In this document: positions 7,146-14,351 of the stretch, piece after piece
Numbering within the stretch: position 1 is the first letter of the stretch
Layout: each line of letters starts with the position of its first letter
Assembly (NCBI GenBank): GCA_002422795.1
Contig: DITJ01000062.1
Coordinates: 5,007-22,581, forward strand
Length of the DNA stretch: 17,575 bases
Source of the DNA: Alphaproteobacteria bacterium UBA6187
Lineage (GTDB): Bacteria > Pseudomonadota > Alphaproteobacteria > Rickettsiales > UBA6187
Direction of reading: 5' to 3'
Program-made: the position numbers and the translations under genes
The notes under the pieces: model-generated
The model's database searches: none
The model's input: only the letters and a program-made list of their open reading frames with translations
Told to the model about the DNA's origin: nothing

Positions 7146-7225
7146 GGGGGAATGCATATAACCCTTTAAGCGGAACTCGTATCAATTCCATATTGTTTGG
7201 GCATAATTAAAAAATTGTGGTGCTT

Positions 7226-7792
7226 TTAGAAGTATTTTAGGAAGAATTTTACAGCATTTTTCTTTCTGTCCTTATTCAACCCTCGGTGGATCGGGATTTT
7301 TTCCTTGAGGTGTGAGAAGACGCCTTCTATAGCATTAGTTGTTTCCTTTATATTTGCATTTGGAATGTCTTTATAAGTGAAAATAAACGGCATGTTATCA
7401 TGCATAGATTTAAAGGCAGCCCTTAGTTTCCCGTGTTTAAAGCCTCCTTTATCGTTCCGCTCTTCCAAAAACCCGTTATATTCTTTTGCTAAACCATAAA
7501 ATCTATCAATAAACTCCTGCGGTTCCATGTGGTCCAACTTAGCCATCAACTCCTTGAGTTCCTGTCCACAGGCAGATTTTGGCCTATCAGTGATGTATCT
7601 GCGTATGACCGCTTTCTGATGGAACAGGCACACCTGTATTGGCACATTTCCAAGGATTTTCCTGATACTTTGGTAATAACCACGCCTACCATCAATGGTA
7701 GCGCTTTTGATGCTAAATCCGGCCTTATTTTTGGTGTATAATGGGTAATTATTAAGTGGAATTACTATAATTTGCTGTAGTAAAAAAATCAC
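7226..7792 (-). pseudogene. 5'-truncated mutator/IS256-like transposase remnant
   Basis: The C-terminal half of a DDE transposase. Conserved blocks are SATIDGRRGYYQSIRKIL (with an acidic active-site candidate), a CLFHQ motif typical of mutator/IS256-type (IS1249-like) enzymes, and NAIEGVFSHLKEKIPIHRGL with the late Glu. The N-terminal DNA-binding part and the first catalytic Asp are missing. The 20-30 residues before the conserved region look unrelated to the family, and the only upstream start is a GTG at 7792. No terminal inverted repeats were found on either side, so this is a relic. It lies just beyond the 3' end of the rib operon, on the same strand. Confidence 0.75.
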
Positions 7793-7835
7793 GTTTCTTT
7801 CAGAAGAATTGCATGATAATTGTCAGAAGATAAGC

Positions 7836-8957
7836 CTATATGCCTACCACACCATCAATAATCAGGCCATAACCATCAAGGCCAATTATAGAAAACTCTG
7901 AATTTGTCATAAGCTTCATATGCTTTACGCCTAAATCCAATAATATCTGCGCGCCTATACCATAATCACGGATAGCACTATTTTCTCTACTCTCAGAGCC
8001 ACTTAGCCTTTGGGATAACATCTCGGAAACTCCACTTTTATTTGGCTCACGTAAGCATACAATAACCCCGCTGCCCGCGTTTGCTATCATTTGCATGGAT
8101 TTTTGTAACTGCCCGGCTTTGCCGCCTTGCTTATCACCCAGCACATCATAGAGCACATTGGACGCATGCATACGGACTAATGTTGATTTTTCAGGGTTTA
8201 TTTCACCTTTTACCAGCACTATATGCTCCGCATATTCAACTTTATTGCGGTAAATATAAGCTTTAAAATCACCACCATATTCAGACGATATCTGGCTTTC
8301 CAGCATACGCTCAACCAGCACTTCCTTCCTGCGGCGGTATTTTATAAGGTCTGCTATTGTAGCAATTTTTAAATTATGTATTTTGGCAAATTCTATTAAA
8401 TCCGGCATACGCGCCATTGTGCCGTCATCATTCATAATTTCGCATATAACACCGGCAGGTTTTAGACCTGCCATTTTTGCTATATCAACAGCGGCTTCCG
8501 TGTGCCCAGCCCGCACCAGAACCCCGCCTTCGCGTGCCTCAAGTGGGAATACATGACCTGGGGTTGCAATATCTGCTGCCGTTTTTTGCGGGTTTATAGC
8601 AACCGCTACAGTTTTCGCCCTGTCTGCAGCCGAAATACCCGTAGTTATACCTTCACGCGCTTCTATAGATACTGTAAATGCAGTGCTGTGCCTGCTGCTG
8701 TTATGGCGTGCCATTGGCGGCAAACCAAGCTCGGCAATACGCTCACCTGTCATAGCTAGGCATATAAGACCACGGCCATATTTAGCCATAAAATTAATAG
8801 CATCGGCATTGGCCATTTCAGCTGGGATTATTAAATCACCCTCATTTTCCCTATCCTCATCATCAACAAGGATATACATACGCCCATGGGATGCATCATC
8901 AATAATATCTTCAATAGGGGAAAGGTGCTTTTTATGTGACATATAACTAATTTGCAT
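7836..8957 (-). CDS. ribB: RibB with degenerate RibA domain (RibBX-type)
   Basis: 3,4-dihydroxy-2-butanone-4-phosphate synthase, which makes the four-carbon unit for riboflavin from ribulose 5-phosphate. The N-terminal RibB domain (about 12-210) is intact: DDEDRENEGDL at 32-42, GHTEAA with His152, and Glu173 in ICEIMNDDGTMAR. The C-terminal 160 residues follow the RibA (GTP cyclohydrolase II) fold, e.g. GAQILLDLGVKHMKLMTN, but lack the three zinc cysteines and the QEGRGIG-type motif. GTP cyclohydrolase II activity is therefore unlikely, as in the RibBX proteins known from proteobacteria. The start at 8957 overlaps the upstream stop by 11 nt; an in-frame ATG at 8942 (MSHKKHLSP) gives a 4-nt gap and may be the real start. 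It is the last gene of the rib operon here. Confidence 0.92.
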   Translation of the reverse strand: MQISYMSHKKHLSPIEDIIDDASHGRMYILVDDEDRENEGDLIIPAEMANADAINFMAKYGRGLICLAMTGERIAELGLPPMARHNSSRHSTAFTVSIEAREGITTGISAADRAKTVAVAINPQKTAADIATPGHVFPLEAREGGVLVRAGHTEAAVDIAKMAGLKPAGVICEIMNDDGTMARMPDLIEFAKIHNLKIATIADLIKYRRRKEVLVERMLESQISSEYGGDFKAYIYRNKVEYAEHIVLVKGEINPEKSTLVRMHASNVLYDVLGDKQGGKAGQLQKSMQMIANAGSGVIVCLREPNKSGVSEMLSQRLSGSESRENSAIRDYGIGAQILLDLGVKHMKLMTNSEFSIIGLDGYGLIIDGVVGI

Positions 8958-9510
8958 TTTTTACAAAGTTCTTTAAACCAGATATAAAGAATTTAAAACT
9001 GGTTGATTCGGAACTTTTAATATTGATAATTTTACCTATTTCCTTAGCAGCAGAACTTTTGGTAAATAAAGATATATTCCTTGATAGTATATCAGATGGC
9101 TTTCTTAAAATATCAGGATTATTGCGGAACTGCTTTTTATTTTTTATTCTTATAAATTCAGGGAATACTTCTTGCAAGGCAATATGATCCCCTAAATACC
9201 AAGCCTCCAGTTCCCTGCATGGAATCCTTATCATAACAGGCACTTGTGCCCCAGCACATAGGTTACTTAATTTTTGCTTTAATTGCGTGCAATCATCATT
9301 ATCTTGATCATGGACTATAACTACCTTGATTCCTGAACTTCGTTTAGCTTGCTTTATAAATGGAACTATTGCTTGTTGCAAGGCACCTTTTCCTTGATGC
9401 GGTCTTAGGAAATAATCAACTCCTTCTCTAAAATTAGGAAACACTCTTGGCAACAAACCACGTAAAAACAACTGCATAGAAGGCTCTTCAAGTGGAAAAT
9501 ATAACTTCAT
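8947..9510 (-). CDS. DUF4276-family TOPRIM-like protein
   Basis: A 187-residue protein of the DUF4276 type. It has an early acidic site in LEEPSMQLFLRGLLP (Glu8/Glu9), then VVIVHDQDNDDC with Asp68 and Asp70, then IRIPCRELEAWYLGD at 94-108. An early Glu plus a DxD motif is the arrangement of TOPRIM-like metal-dependent nuclease folds; assigning that activity here is inference. It starts with ATG at 9510, whose A is the last base of the preceding ATPase gene's TAA (TAATG junction), so translation is probably coupled. A TTG at 9519 is a less likely start. Families of this kind commonly sit beside an AAA ATPase in phage-defence-like pairs (PARIS and other OLD-type systems use the same logic with different TOPRIM families). 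The C-terminal third is lysine- and serine-rich. Confidence 0.8.
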   Translation of the reverse strand: MKLYFPLEEPSMQLFLRGLLPRVFPNFREGVDYFLRPHQGKGALQQAIVPFIKQAKRSSGIKVVIVHDQDNDDCTQLKQKLSNLCAGAQVPVMIRIPCRELEAWYLGDHIALQEVFPEFIRIKNKKQFRNNPDILRKPSDILSRNISLFTKSSAAKEIGKIINIKSSESTSFKFFISGLKNFVKNAN

Positions 9511-10727
9511 TATGACCAATCATCCTCGAAATACCCACGTTGCCATAACCATCCAAGTTTTTCACCTTCATTAGATAAATTTGCAATCATATCATTACTA
9601 GCAGCATTTTTAATTTCAGAAATGCCTTTATCTTTTACAATGTAGAATAATTCCTCCAATTCCACTGCATTAACAAAATCAGGAGAATGTGTAGTTATAA
9701 AAACCTGCCCCCCACGTTTCGAGTACATACGTAATTCATCAGCTAGCTCTTCAAGTAATTTGGGGTAAAGATAATTTTCCGGCTCTTCTATGCATAATAA
9801 CGGATGTGGATTTGGATCATTCAATAGCACAAGATATGCAAACATTTTTATAGTACCGTCAGAAACATACCTGGAAATAAATGGATCCTTAAAACTGCCA
9901 TCTTTAAACTTTAAAATAATCTGCCCAGCTTCATTTGGGAATGCCTCAACTCTTTCAACTCCAGGAACGCGTTCCGACATTTTTTTTAATATATTATCGA
10001 AAACATCACGATGATTCTCAAATATATACTGGGTAACCTGAGCAAGGTTTTCACCTTTACTATTTAAGTGGGTACTAAAGCCTACGTCTCCCACTGTACG
10101 TGCAGCATCAATCTGCAAATTCGAAACGAACCATCCTTCCAATAATTTACGGAAAGACGATATTGCCTTAAACTTCTCAAATTGTCCCAAACCTTTTATG
10201 GCAAGAATATCTGGTGAATTAAGTTTCTGAGGCTCCCGTTTTGCTTCAATACCTTCCTCTCCATATTGGTCTTCATTTGTGATTGCATCACCCTCACCGT
10301 TACTAAAATCAAGGAAGTGCCAGCCTTTTCCGCGACCGCCACCACCCCTTCTATATTTAAGTATTTCCCTGTTTACAACTATCTTTCCAGATTGATTTCC
10401 CACCTCAAGTTTATAAGTGATACGTGGTGATGCAACCCCTTCACTATCAATATTTCTAAATTTTATATCGAATTCTATAAGTTCTGAATTTGAACAACCA
10501 CGTGTAATAACCTCTTTAAATCCACCACGTTTATTAATTGCTACAGATACATTATCTTTTAGTGAGTCGCTTAAAAATCCAAAAATATCAAAGAAGGTAG
10601 ATTTGCCAACACCATTTTCTCCAAGAAATACGCTCATAGCAGGCAAACCTTTTTTGCCACCCACAACAATATCCTTAAACATCTTGTAATTTTTTACAGA
10701 TATCTGCTCTATCTTCATTCTGCTCAT
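9510..10727 (-). CDS. AAA/OLD-like ABC-type ATPase (defence-like)
   Basis: A 405-residue ATPase of the AAA_21/AAA_15 (OLD/SMC-like) group. Walker A GENGVGKS is at 36-43, a signature-like VSDGTIK at 288-294, Walker B LLCIEEPE at 310-317, and the H-loop TTHSPD at 345-350. No TOPRIM domain is fused at the C terminus; instead the next gene supplies a DUF4276 protein. The ATG lies only 3 nt after the ribE stop, with AAAGG in the ribE tail acting as a plausible ribosome-binding site. Such ATPases sense or clamp DNA or phage proteins and control a partner nuclease in known systems. The exact role here is unknown, but location inside a riboflavin operon has no metabolic explanation. Confidence 0.88.
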   Translation of the reverse strand: MSRMKIEQISVKNYKMFKDIVVGGKKGLPAMSVFLGENGVGKSTFFDIFGFLSDSLKDNVSVAINKRGGFKEVITRGCSNSELIEFDIKFRNIDSEGVASPRITYKLEVGNQSGKIVVNREILKYRRGGGGRGKGWHFLDFSNGEGDAITNEDQYGEEGIEAKREPQKLNSPDILAIKGLGQFEKFKAISSFRKLLEGWFVSNLQIDAARTVGDVGFSTHLNSKGENLAQVTQYIFENHRDVFDNILKKMSERVPGVERVEAFPNEAGQIILKFKDGSFKDPFISRYVSDGTIKMFAYLVLLNDPNPHPLLCIEEPENYLYPKLLEELADELRMYSKRGGQVFITTHSPDFVNAVELEELFYIVKDKGISEIKNAASNDMIANLSNEGEKLGWLWQRGYFEDDWS

Positions 10728-10730
10728 TGA

Positions 10731-11333
10731 CTAACCTTTTGCGGAAAATTCAGCTATCCTTGCAACATACCTTGCCAGCATATCAATTTCCAGGTTTACT
10801 TTGCTGCCCGGCAATAATTCTGAAAGGGTTGTGTTTTCTAAAGTATGCGGGATTATATTAACTTTAAAACTATTCCCATCAACTTCATTTACGGTAAGTG
10901 AAACGCCATCAAGTGTAACCGAGCCTTTTTCCGCAATGAACATTGCAAGGTTATTGGGCGCAGAAAAAGACATAGAACGTGAGCCGTCAATTATCTTTAT
11001 ATCCTCTAAAACTGCCAAGCCATCAACATGACCGGAAACTATATGCCCGCCGAATTCGTCACCAAGGCACATTGCCCTTTCAAGGTTTATTTTGCTGCCT
11101 TCCTGCCAATTGCCTATATTGGTTCGTGAAATGGTTTCTAATGAAATATCAACGGCAAAACTTGCCTCAATAGGGCTCTTTTCAACAACTGTAAGGCAAA
11201 CACCACTACATGCTATTGAAGCGCCAATAGCAACGTCATCCAGATTAAAGGATGTTTTTATGATAGCCCTTATATCCCCATGTTTTTCAATGGAAATTAT
11301 TGTGCCGATATCTGTTATTATTCCTGTGAACAA
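10731..11333 (-). CDS. ribE: Riboflavin synthase alpha subunit
   Basis: A 200-residue riboflavin synthase, which dismutates two 6,7-dimethyl-8-ribityllumazine molecules to riboflavin. Two tandem lumazine-binding domains are visible. The first starts MFTGIITDIGTI and contains IACSGVCLTVV. The second contains GGHIVSGHVDG (about 94-104) and later VTLDGVSLTVNEV. Length is normal. It is the first gene of a - strand operon running on through the ATPase/DUF4276 pair into ribB. No FMN riboswitch (RFN element) was recognised upstream. Instead the leader region contains a long inverted repeat made of CAGTAGTCAGTG-type units. No ribD or ribH is in the window. Confidence 0.96.
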   Translation of the reverse strand: MFTGIITDIGTIISIEKHGDIRAIIKTSFNLDDVAIGASIACSGVCLTVVEKSPIEASFAVDISLETISRTNIGNWQEGSKINLERAMCLGDEFGGHIVSGHVDGLAVLEDIKIIDGSRSMSFSAPNNLAMFIAEKGSVTLDGVSLTVNEVDGNSFKVNIIPHTLENTTLSELLPGSKVNLEIDMLARYVARIAEFSAKG

Positions 11334-11340
11334 ATTGTAT

Positions 11341-11463
11341 CAGTGGTCAGTAGTCAGTGATCAGTGATCAGTGGTCAGCTATCAACAGTGTTTAGTAAGC
11401 GGGTATTTAAACCCCATTACCTCTAACTGATTACAAGCTATAACCACTGACTACTGACCACTG
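11341..11463. repeat. 19-bp perfect inverted repeat upstream of ribE
   Basis: CAGTGGTCAGTAGTCAGTG (11341-11359) and CACTGACTACTGACCACTG (11445-11463) are exact inverted complements. Each is embedded in more copies of the same degenerate unit (CAGTGATCAGTG on the left, CTGACTACTGACTACC on the right). The 85-nt centre is unrelated sequence. It fills the space between the pilin stop codon and the ribE start, so it may form a large stem in the rib operon leader or in the end of the pilin transcript. Confidence 0.75.
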
Positions 11464-11486
11464 ACTACTGACTACCACTCCCCCTA

Positions 11487-12260
11487 TTAATTCCAATCAT
11501 ATGCAAACTGCATCTGGCAGCCTTGCACATTTTTATTTGCTGCAATAGCAGTATCATATGTTGAGCCTGACCCGGTGCTAGAATAGCATCCAGTTGCCAC
11601 ATAAGCAGAGCCGTTATAACTTCCACTGCCACCAACTAGGCCTGTATCAGGCACACCATCATCTACTTTTCTATCAATATCATATGCTTCAATTGGGGTT
11701 AAAACTCCAGCCCTTTTTTCCATATTAGTGGCAAGTATCGAAGATACATTTACATGGTTATTAAAACTTATTGCCCGTGTTGATGGGAAATAATCAGTTC
11801 CGCTACAGCATTTAACATATATTACTGCCTTGCTGCGCCCAAGCGAGCCTATAACATTTCCCGTTGCTGCTGATGAGCCACGAACAAAACCCCCTACCCA
11901 GGTGCCAGTAAAACCTGCATAAGCACCATCTATTAAACCGGCAAGGTAAAGCTGCTGCACCGCCCTGAATGGCTCATCACTTGTTTCCGCATCAATCTTT
12001 CCACTACCGTCACCATTTCCCGTACCACCCCAGTATGCTGTTGCATTTGCAATATCACCGGGCATCCCCCTATACAAAGCCTGGAAAGTACCTATGGATG
12101 AATTTAATTTTTGCACTTCCGATAAAAGTGTTTTGCTTTCAGTATTTGCAATCATAGCACTGCCTATAAGCGTTGCTGAAACAAGCAACCCAATTATTGC
12201 AATAGATATAGAAAGCTCCACAAGGGTAAATGCAGCCTTGTTTTTACAATGTTTTAACAT
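11487..12260 (-). CDS. Type IV prepilin-like protein
   Basis: A 257-residue protein with a class III (prepilin) signal: a short positively charged leader MLKHCKNKAA followed by FTLVELSISIAIIGLLVSATL. Cleavage by prepilin peptidase is expected between Ala10 and Phe11, with the conserved Glu at mature position 5. The residue before the cleavage site is Ala rather than the usual Gly, which is tolerated. The hydrophobic helix is followed by a globular part rich in Gly, Ser and Asn with a late cysteine pair (GCYSS...GCQMQF). It is likely a pilin or minor pseudopilin inserted in the inner membrane and assembled by a type IV pilus or type II secretion machine, none of which is encoded nearby. AGGA about 8 nt before the ATG supports the start. 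Confidence 0.85.
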   Translation of the reverse strand: MLKHCKNKAAFTLVELSISIAIIGLLVSATLIGSAMIANTESKTLLSEVQKLNSSIGTFQALYRGMPGDIANATAYWGGTGNGDGSGKIDAETSDEPFRAVQQLYLAGLIDGAYAGFTGTWVGGFVRGSSAATGNVIGSLGRSKAVIYVKCCSGTDYFPSTRAISFNNHVNVSSILATNMEKRAGVLTPIEAYDIDRKVDDGVPDTGLVGGSGSYNGSAYVATGCYSSTGSGSTYDTAIAANKNVQGCQMQFAYDWN

Positions 12261-12296
12261 TCCGGATTCCTGAGCATATATAAATTTGAGCCTATT

Positions 12297-12420
12297 ATAC
12301 CATTTCCATATTAAAGACGAAGTAGGAGTGCGAGGCGAACAAAATCTTAGCCTAGTAAGCCTAGGTGGATTTTGAAAGACCGATGCACGACAACCTTCGT
12401 CAAAGATACGGAATTGGTAT
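12297..12420. repeat. 124-bp nested palindromic element
   Basis: Outer ends ATACCATTTCC (12297-12307) and GGAATTGGTAT (12410-12420) are inverted with one mismatch. Inside are GACGAAG/CTTCGTC (12316-12322, 12395-12401), AAAATC/GATTTT (12341-12346, 12368-12373) and CCTAG/CTAGG (12351-12355, 12361-12365), all nested in order. This gives one long imperfect hairpin in the divergent pilin-tyrA spacer. It looks like a MITE or Rickettsia-type palindromic element. It encodes no ORF of note. Confidence 0.65.
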
Positions 12421-12423
12421 TAC

Positions 12424-12451
12424 TTGTATTTAATAATACTTACATTATAAC
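12424..12451 (+). promoter_or_regulatory. Candidate promoter for the prephenate dehydrogenase gene
   Basis: TTGTAT (12424-12429) and TATAAC (12446-12451) are separated by 16 nt and lie 30 nt before the ATG at 12482. The -35 element begins right at the right edge of the palindromic element, so insertion of that element may have set the promoter's upstream boundary. Confidence 0.4.
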
Positions 12452-12481
12452 ATAATATATCAATAACATAAAGTTTGCAAA

Positions 12482-13591
12482 ATGATTCCTTTATTTAAGA
12501 ATGCAGGTTTAATAGGCTTGGGGTTGATTGGCGGATCAATCGCCCGCGCTATGAAAAAACAAGGGCTTGCTGAAACAATCACCGGTTATACAAAATCTTC
12601 CGAATCTTTACAAACCGCCTTACAATTAGGGATTATTGATAATATCGCCAGTTCCAGCAGCCAGCTTGCTGAAAGCTGCGACATTATTATAATCTGCACC
12701 CCACTTTCAACATATGAAAATATTTTAAAGGAAATTGCCCCTGTTATAAAAAACAGAACCTGCATAATAACCGATGTTGGCTCACTTAAAGCATTTACTA
12801 TGGAACTGGCTGAAAAATATCTTTCAAAGGAAAACCAGAAATCATTTATTCCCGCACACCCAATCGCAGGTACTGAAAAAACCGGTGTAGAAGCTGGGTT
12901 TGCAGAATTGTTCAATGGAAAAAGAACAATCCTTACACCAGCTTCTGATGCATCAAGCCAGGCTATTAAAAAAGTTAGCGAACTATGGAGTGGTATCGGT
13001 AGTAAAATAGAAATAATGGATGCTAGTGCGCATGATAAAATTTATGCTGAAGTTTCCCACCTGCCACAATTCCTTGCTTATTGTTACGCTGCCTTGCTAA
13101 AAAACACCACAAAGAAACAAAGCAATTTAACAGAAGAATTCCTGAGATTCAGCCGGATATGCGCATCAGACCCCACTATATGGCTGGACATATTCGCAAT
13201 GAATATATCCAATCTATTGGCTTGCCTGAATAACTTTACTAACGAACTGAAAAACAATGCAATAACCGCACCAGTAAATGATGAGTATTTATACAAAATC
13301 CTGCCCGCAATAATTGCAGGAACATTAATTAAATGCAGCCCTAACTCAAATTATGCAGGTTCAGGATTTAAAGATTTCACCTCATATCCAAAAACAGCAT
13401 TGGAACATCTTTATAATTTTAAGGCCGATAACCGAGGAAGCACTAACGAAATATACAACAAATTCTTATTTGGAATCAACGAGTTATCTTCATATTTAAA
13501 ACATAAGCAACCAGATAAGGCGTTGGATTTCATGCGATCATCTTCTGCGTGGTACAAAGATGCCGTTTCAATCGACAAGGCATCTGCATAA
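12482..13591 (+). CDS. tyrA: Prephenate/arogenate dehydrogenase family protein
   Basis: A 369-residue NAD(P)-dependent dehydrogenase of tyrosine synthesis. The Rossmann loop GLIGLGLIGGSIA is at 9-21, the TDVGS motif at 97-101, HPIAGTEKTG with the candidate catalytic His126, and a second conserved HLP at 193-195. The first 190 residues are standard. The C-terminal helical dimerisation part is unusual. SDPTIWLDIFAMN (229-241) comes before, not after, a GSGFKDFT block (294-300), and a second LPAIIAGTLI-like helix (274-283) follows the first HLPQFLAYCYAALL. This suggests a duplicated and partly decayed dimerisation half. Substrate (prephenate or arogenate) cannot be told. It is a single gene, without a Shine-Dalgarno sequence. 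Confidence 0.85.
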   Translation: MIPLFKNAGLIGLGLIGGSIARAMKKQGLAETITGYTKSSESLQTALQLGIIDNIASSSSQLAESCDIIIICTPLSTYENILKEIAPVIKNRTCIITDVGSLKAFTMELAEKYLSKENQKSFIPAHPIAGTEKTGVEAGFAELFNGKRTILTPASDASSQAIKKVSELWSGIGSKIEIMDASAHDKIYAEVSHLPQFLAYCYAALLKNTTKKQSNLTEEFLRFSRICASDPTIWLDIFAMNISNLLACLNNFTNELKNNAITAPVNDEYLYKILPAIIAGTLIKCSPNSNYAGSGFKDFTSYPKTALEHLYNFKADNRGSTNEIYNKFLFGINELSSYLKHKQPDKALDFMRSSSAWYKDAVSIDKASA

Positions 13592-13677
13592 CGATCTTTG
13601 TTGATATCGTCACATAAATATTGGCAATTAATGCTGATTCCAAGTTCAAATATAAAGAAATTGGCCGTCAATTCACT

Positions 13678-14235
13678 TTATCTTGATGGGCCAACCTCTT
13701 TGGAACGATCTTGCGTATGCGTTATAACTTTATTACGTAATTCTTGCAAATATTCAATTGATAATTCTTGAAACTCCAGAGCTAAAGTTTCTGGAGAAAT
13801 ACATTTTTCTCCAACAAAGCTTGTTTCTCTAGGAAATAATTCTTTAATTACCTCTTTATCCCCTGAGCAAGCTTTTTTGCAGAATGAGAGACAGTTTATA
13901 AAGTCTAATAATCGTGGATATCTTGCTAACGAGCCATCTTCTTTTACAGATTTCTTAAATGGTTCAATAATTTGACTTTCAAATTCCGGAACAGTCCAGG
14001 CCTCACTAATCACCTGACCTAAAAATCCGATTAAAGGCTTGGGTTTGTTTTCATAGATTTCAATTATACTAGAAGCATTCTCGGTTAATAACTGAAAAAG
14101 GGGATAAAACTGGGTAGTTGAACGACTTCTTTCTTCTAACTTAGTCATTATAATGCCAAAATCTTCTCCGCTGGATATAACATCTCGTAAAGGTCTCGCA
14201 CCTTCCTCAGGTCTTACCGCATCTTTCCAATGCAT
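13678..14235 (-). CDS. Hypothetical protein, no recognised domain
   Basis: A 185-residue protein if it starts at the ATG at 14235 (MHWKDAVRPEEG); a GTG three codons upstream at 14244 is the alternative. I do not recognise a family. It is predicted mainly helical, acidic-basic mixed, with no signal peptide and no membrane segment. Hydrophobic heptad-like stretches occur around FYPLFQLLTENASSIIEIY and ALEFQELSIEYLQEL. Three cysteines cluster in the middle (CLSFCKKAC). It lies 107 nt downstream of the kinase-like gene on the same strand and converges with tyrA, so it may be co-transcribed with the kinase-like gene. A role as partner or accessory of that protein is only positional inference. Confidence 0.6.
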   Translation of the reverse strand: MHWKDAVRPEEGARPLRDVISSGEDFGIIMTKLEERSRSTTQFYPLFQLLTENASSIIEIYENKPKPLIGFLGQVISEAWTVPEFESQIIEPFKKSVKEDGSLARYPRLLDFINCLSFCKKACSGDKEVIKELFPRETSFVGEKCISPETLALEFQELSIEYLQELRNKVITHTQDRSKEVGPSR

Positions 14236-14323
14236 AACAATCACTATTACTGGTTTTTAAAAAGTTGAATCTATCTACATAATTACGTTTGGTAAAGATA
14301 ATTATGCAGAATTATATGGCATT

Positions 14324-14340
14324 CAATCATGTAATGATTG
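14324..14340. other. 7-bp perfect palindrome downstream of the kinase-like gene
   Basis: CAATCAT GTA ATGATTG is a perfect stem with a 3-nt centre. It lies 11 nt beyond the stop of the gene at 14352-15602 and upstream of the 185-residue gene. There is no clear T-run on the - strand, so it may be a weak terminator or an operator for the downstream gene. Confidence 0.35.
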
Positions 14341-14351
14341 ACATCAGTAAG

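Noticed and set aside
7150..7835. Complete insertion sequence with terminal inverted repeats
   Set aside because: No matching inverted ends or target duplications were found around the transposase, and its N-terminal half is missing.
9511..9519. TTG start for the DUF4276 gene
   Set aside because: The ATG at 9510 overlaps the upstream stop in a TAATG junction and begins directly before the conserved strand, making it the better start.
9790..10689. + strand open frames opposite the ATPase gene
   Set aside because: They are antisense to a gene with complete Walker motifs and show no domain, start-site signal or conservation.
11334..11486. FMN riboswitch upstream of ribE
   Set aside because: None of the conserved RFN blocks could be recognised; the spacer is filled by CAGTAGTCAGTG-type repeats.
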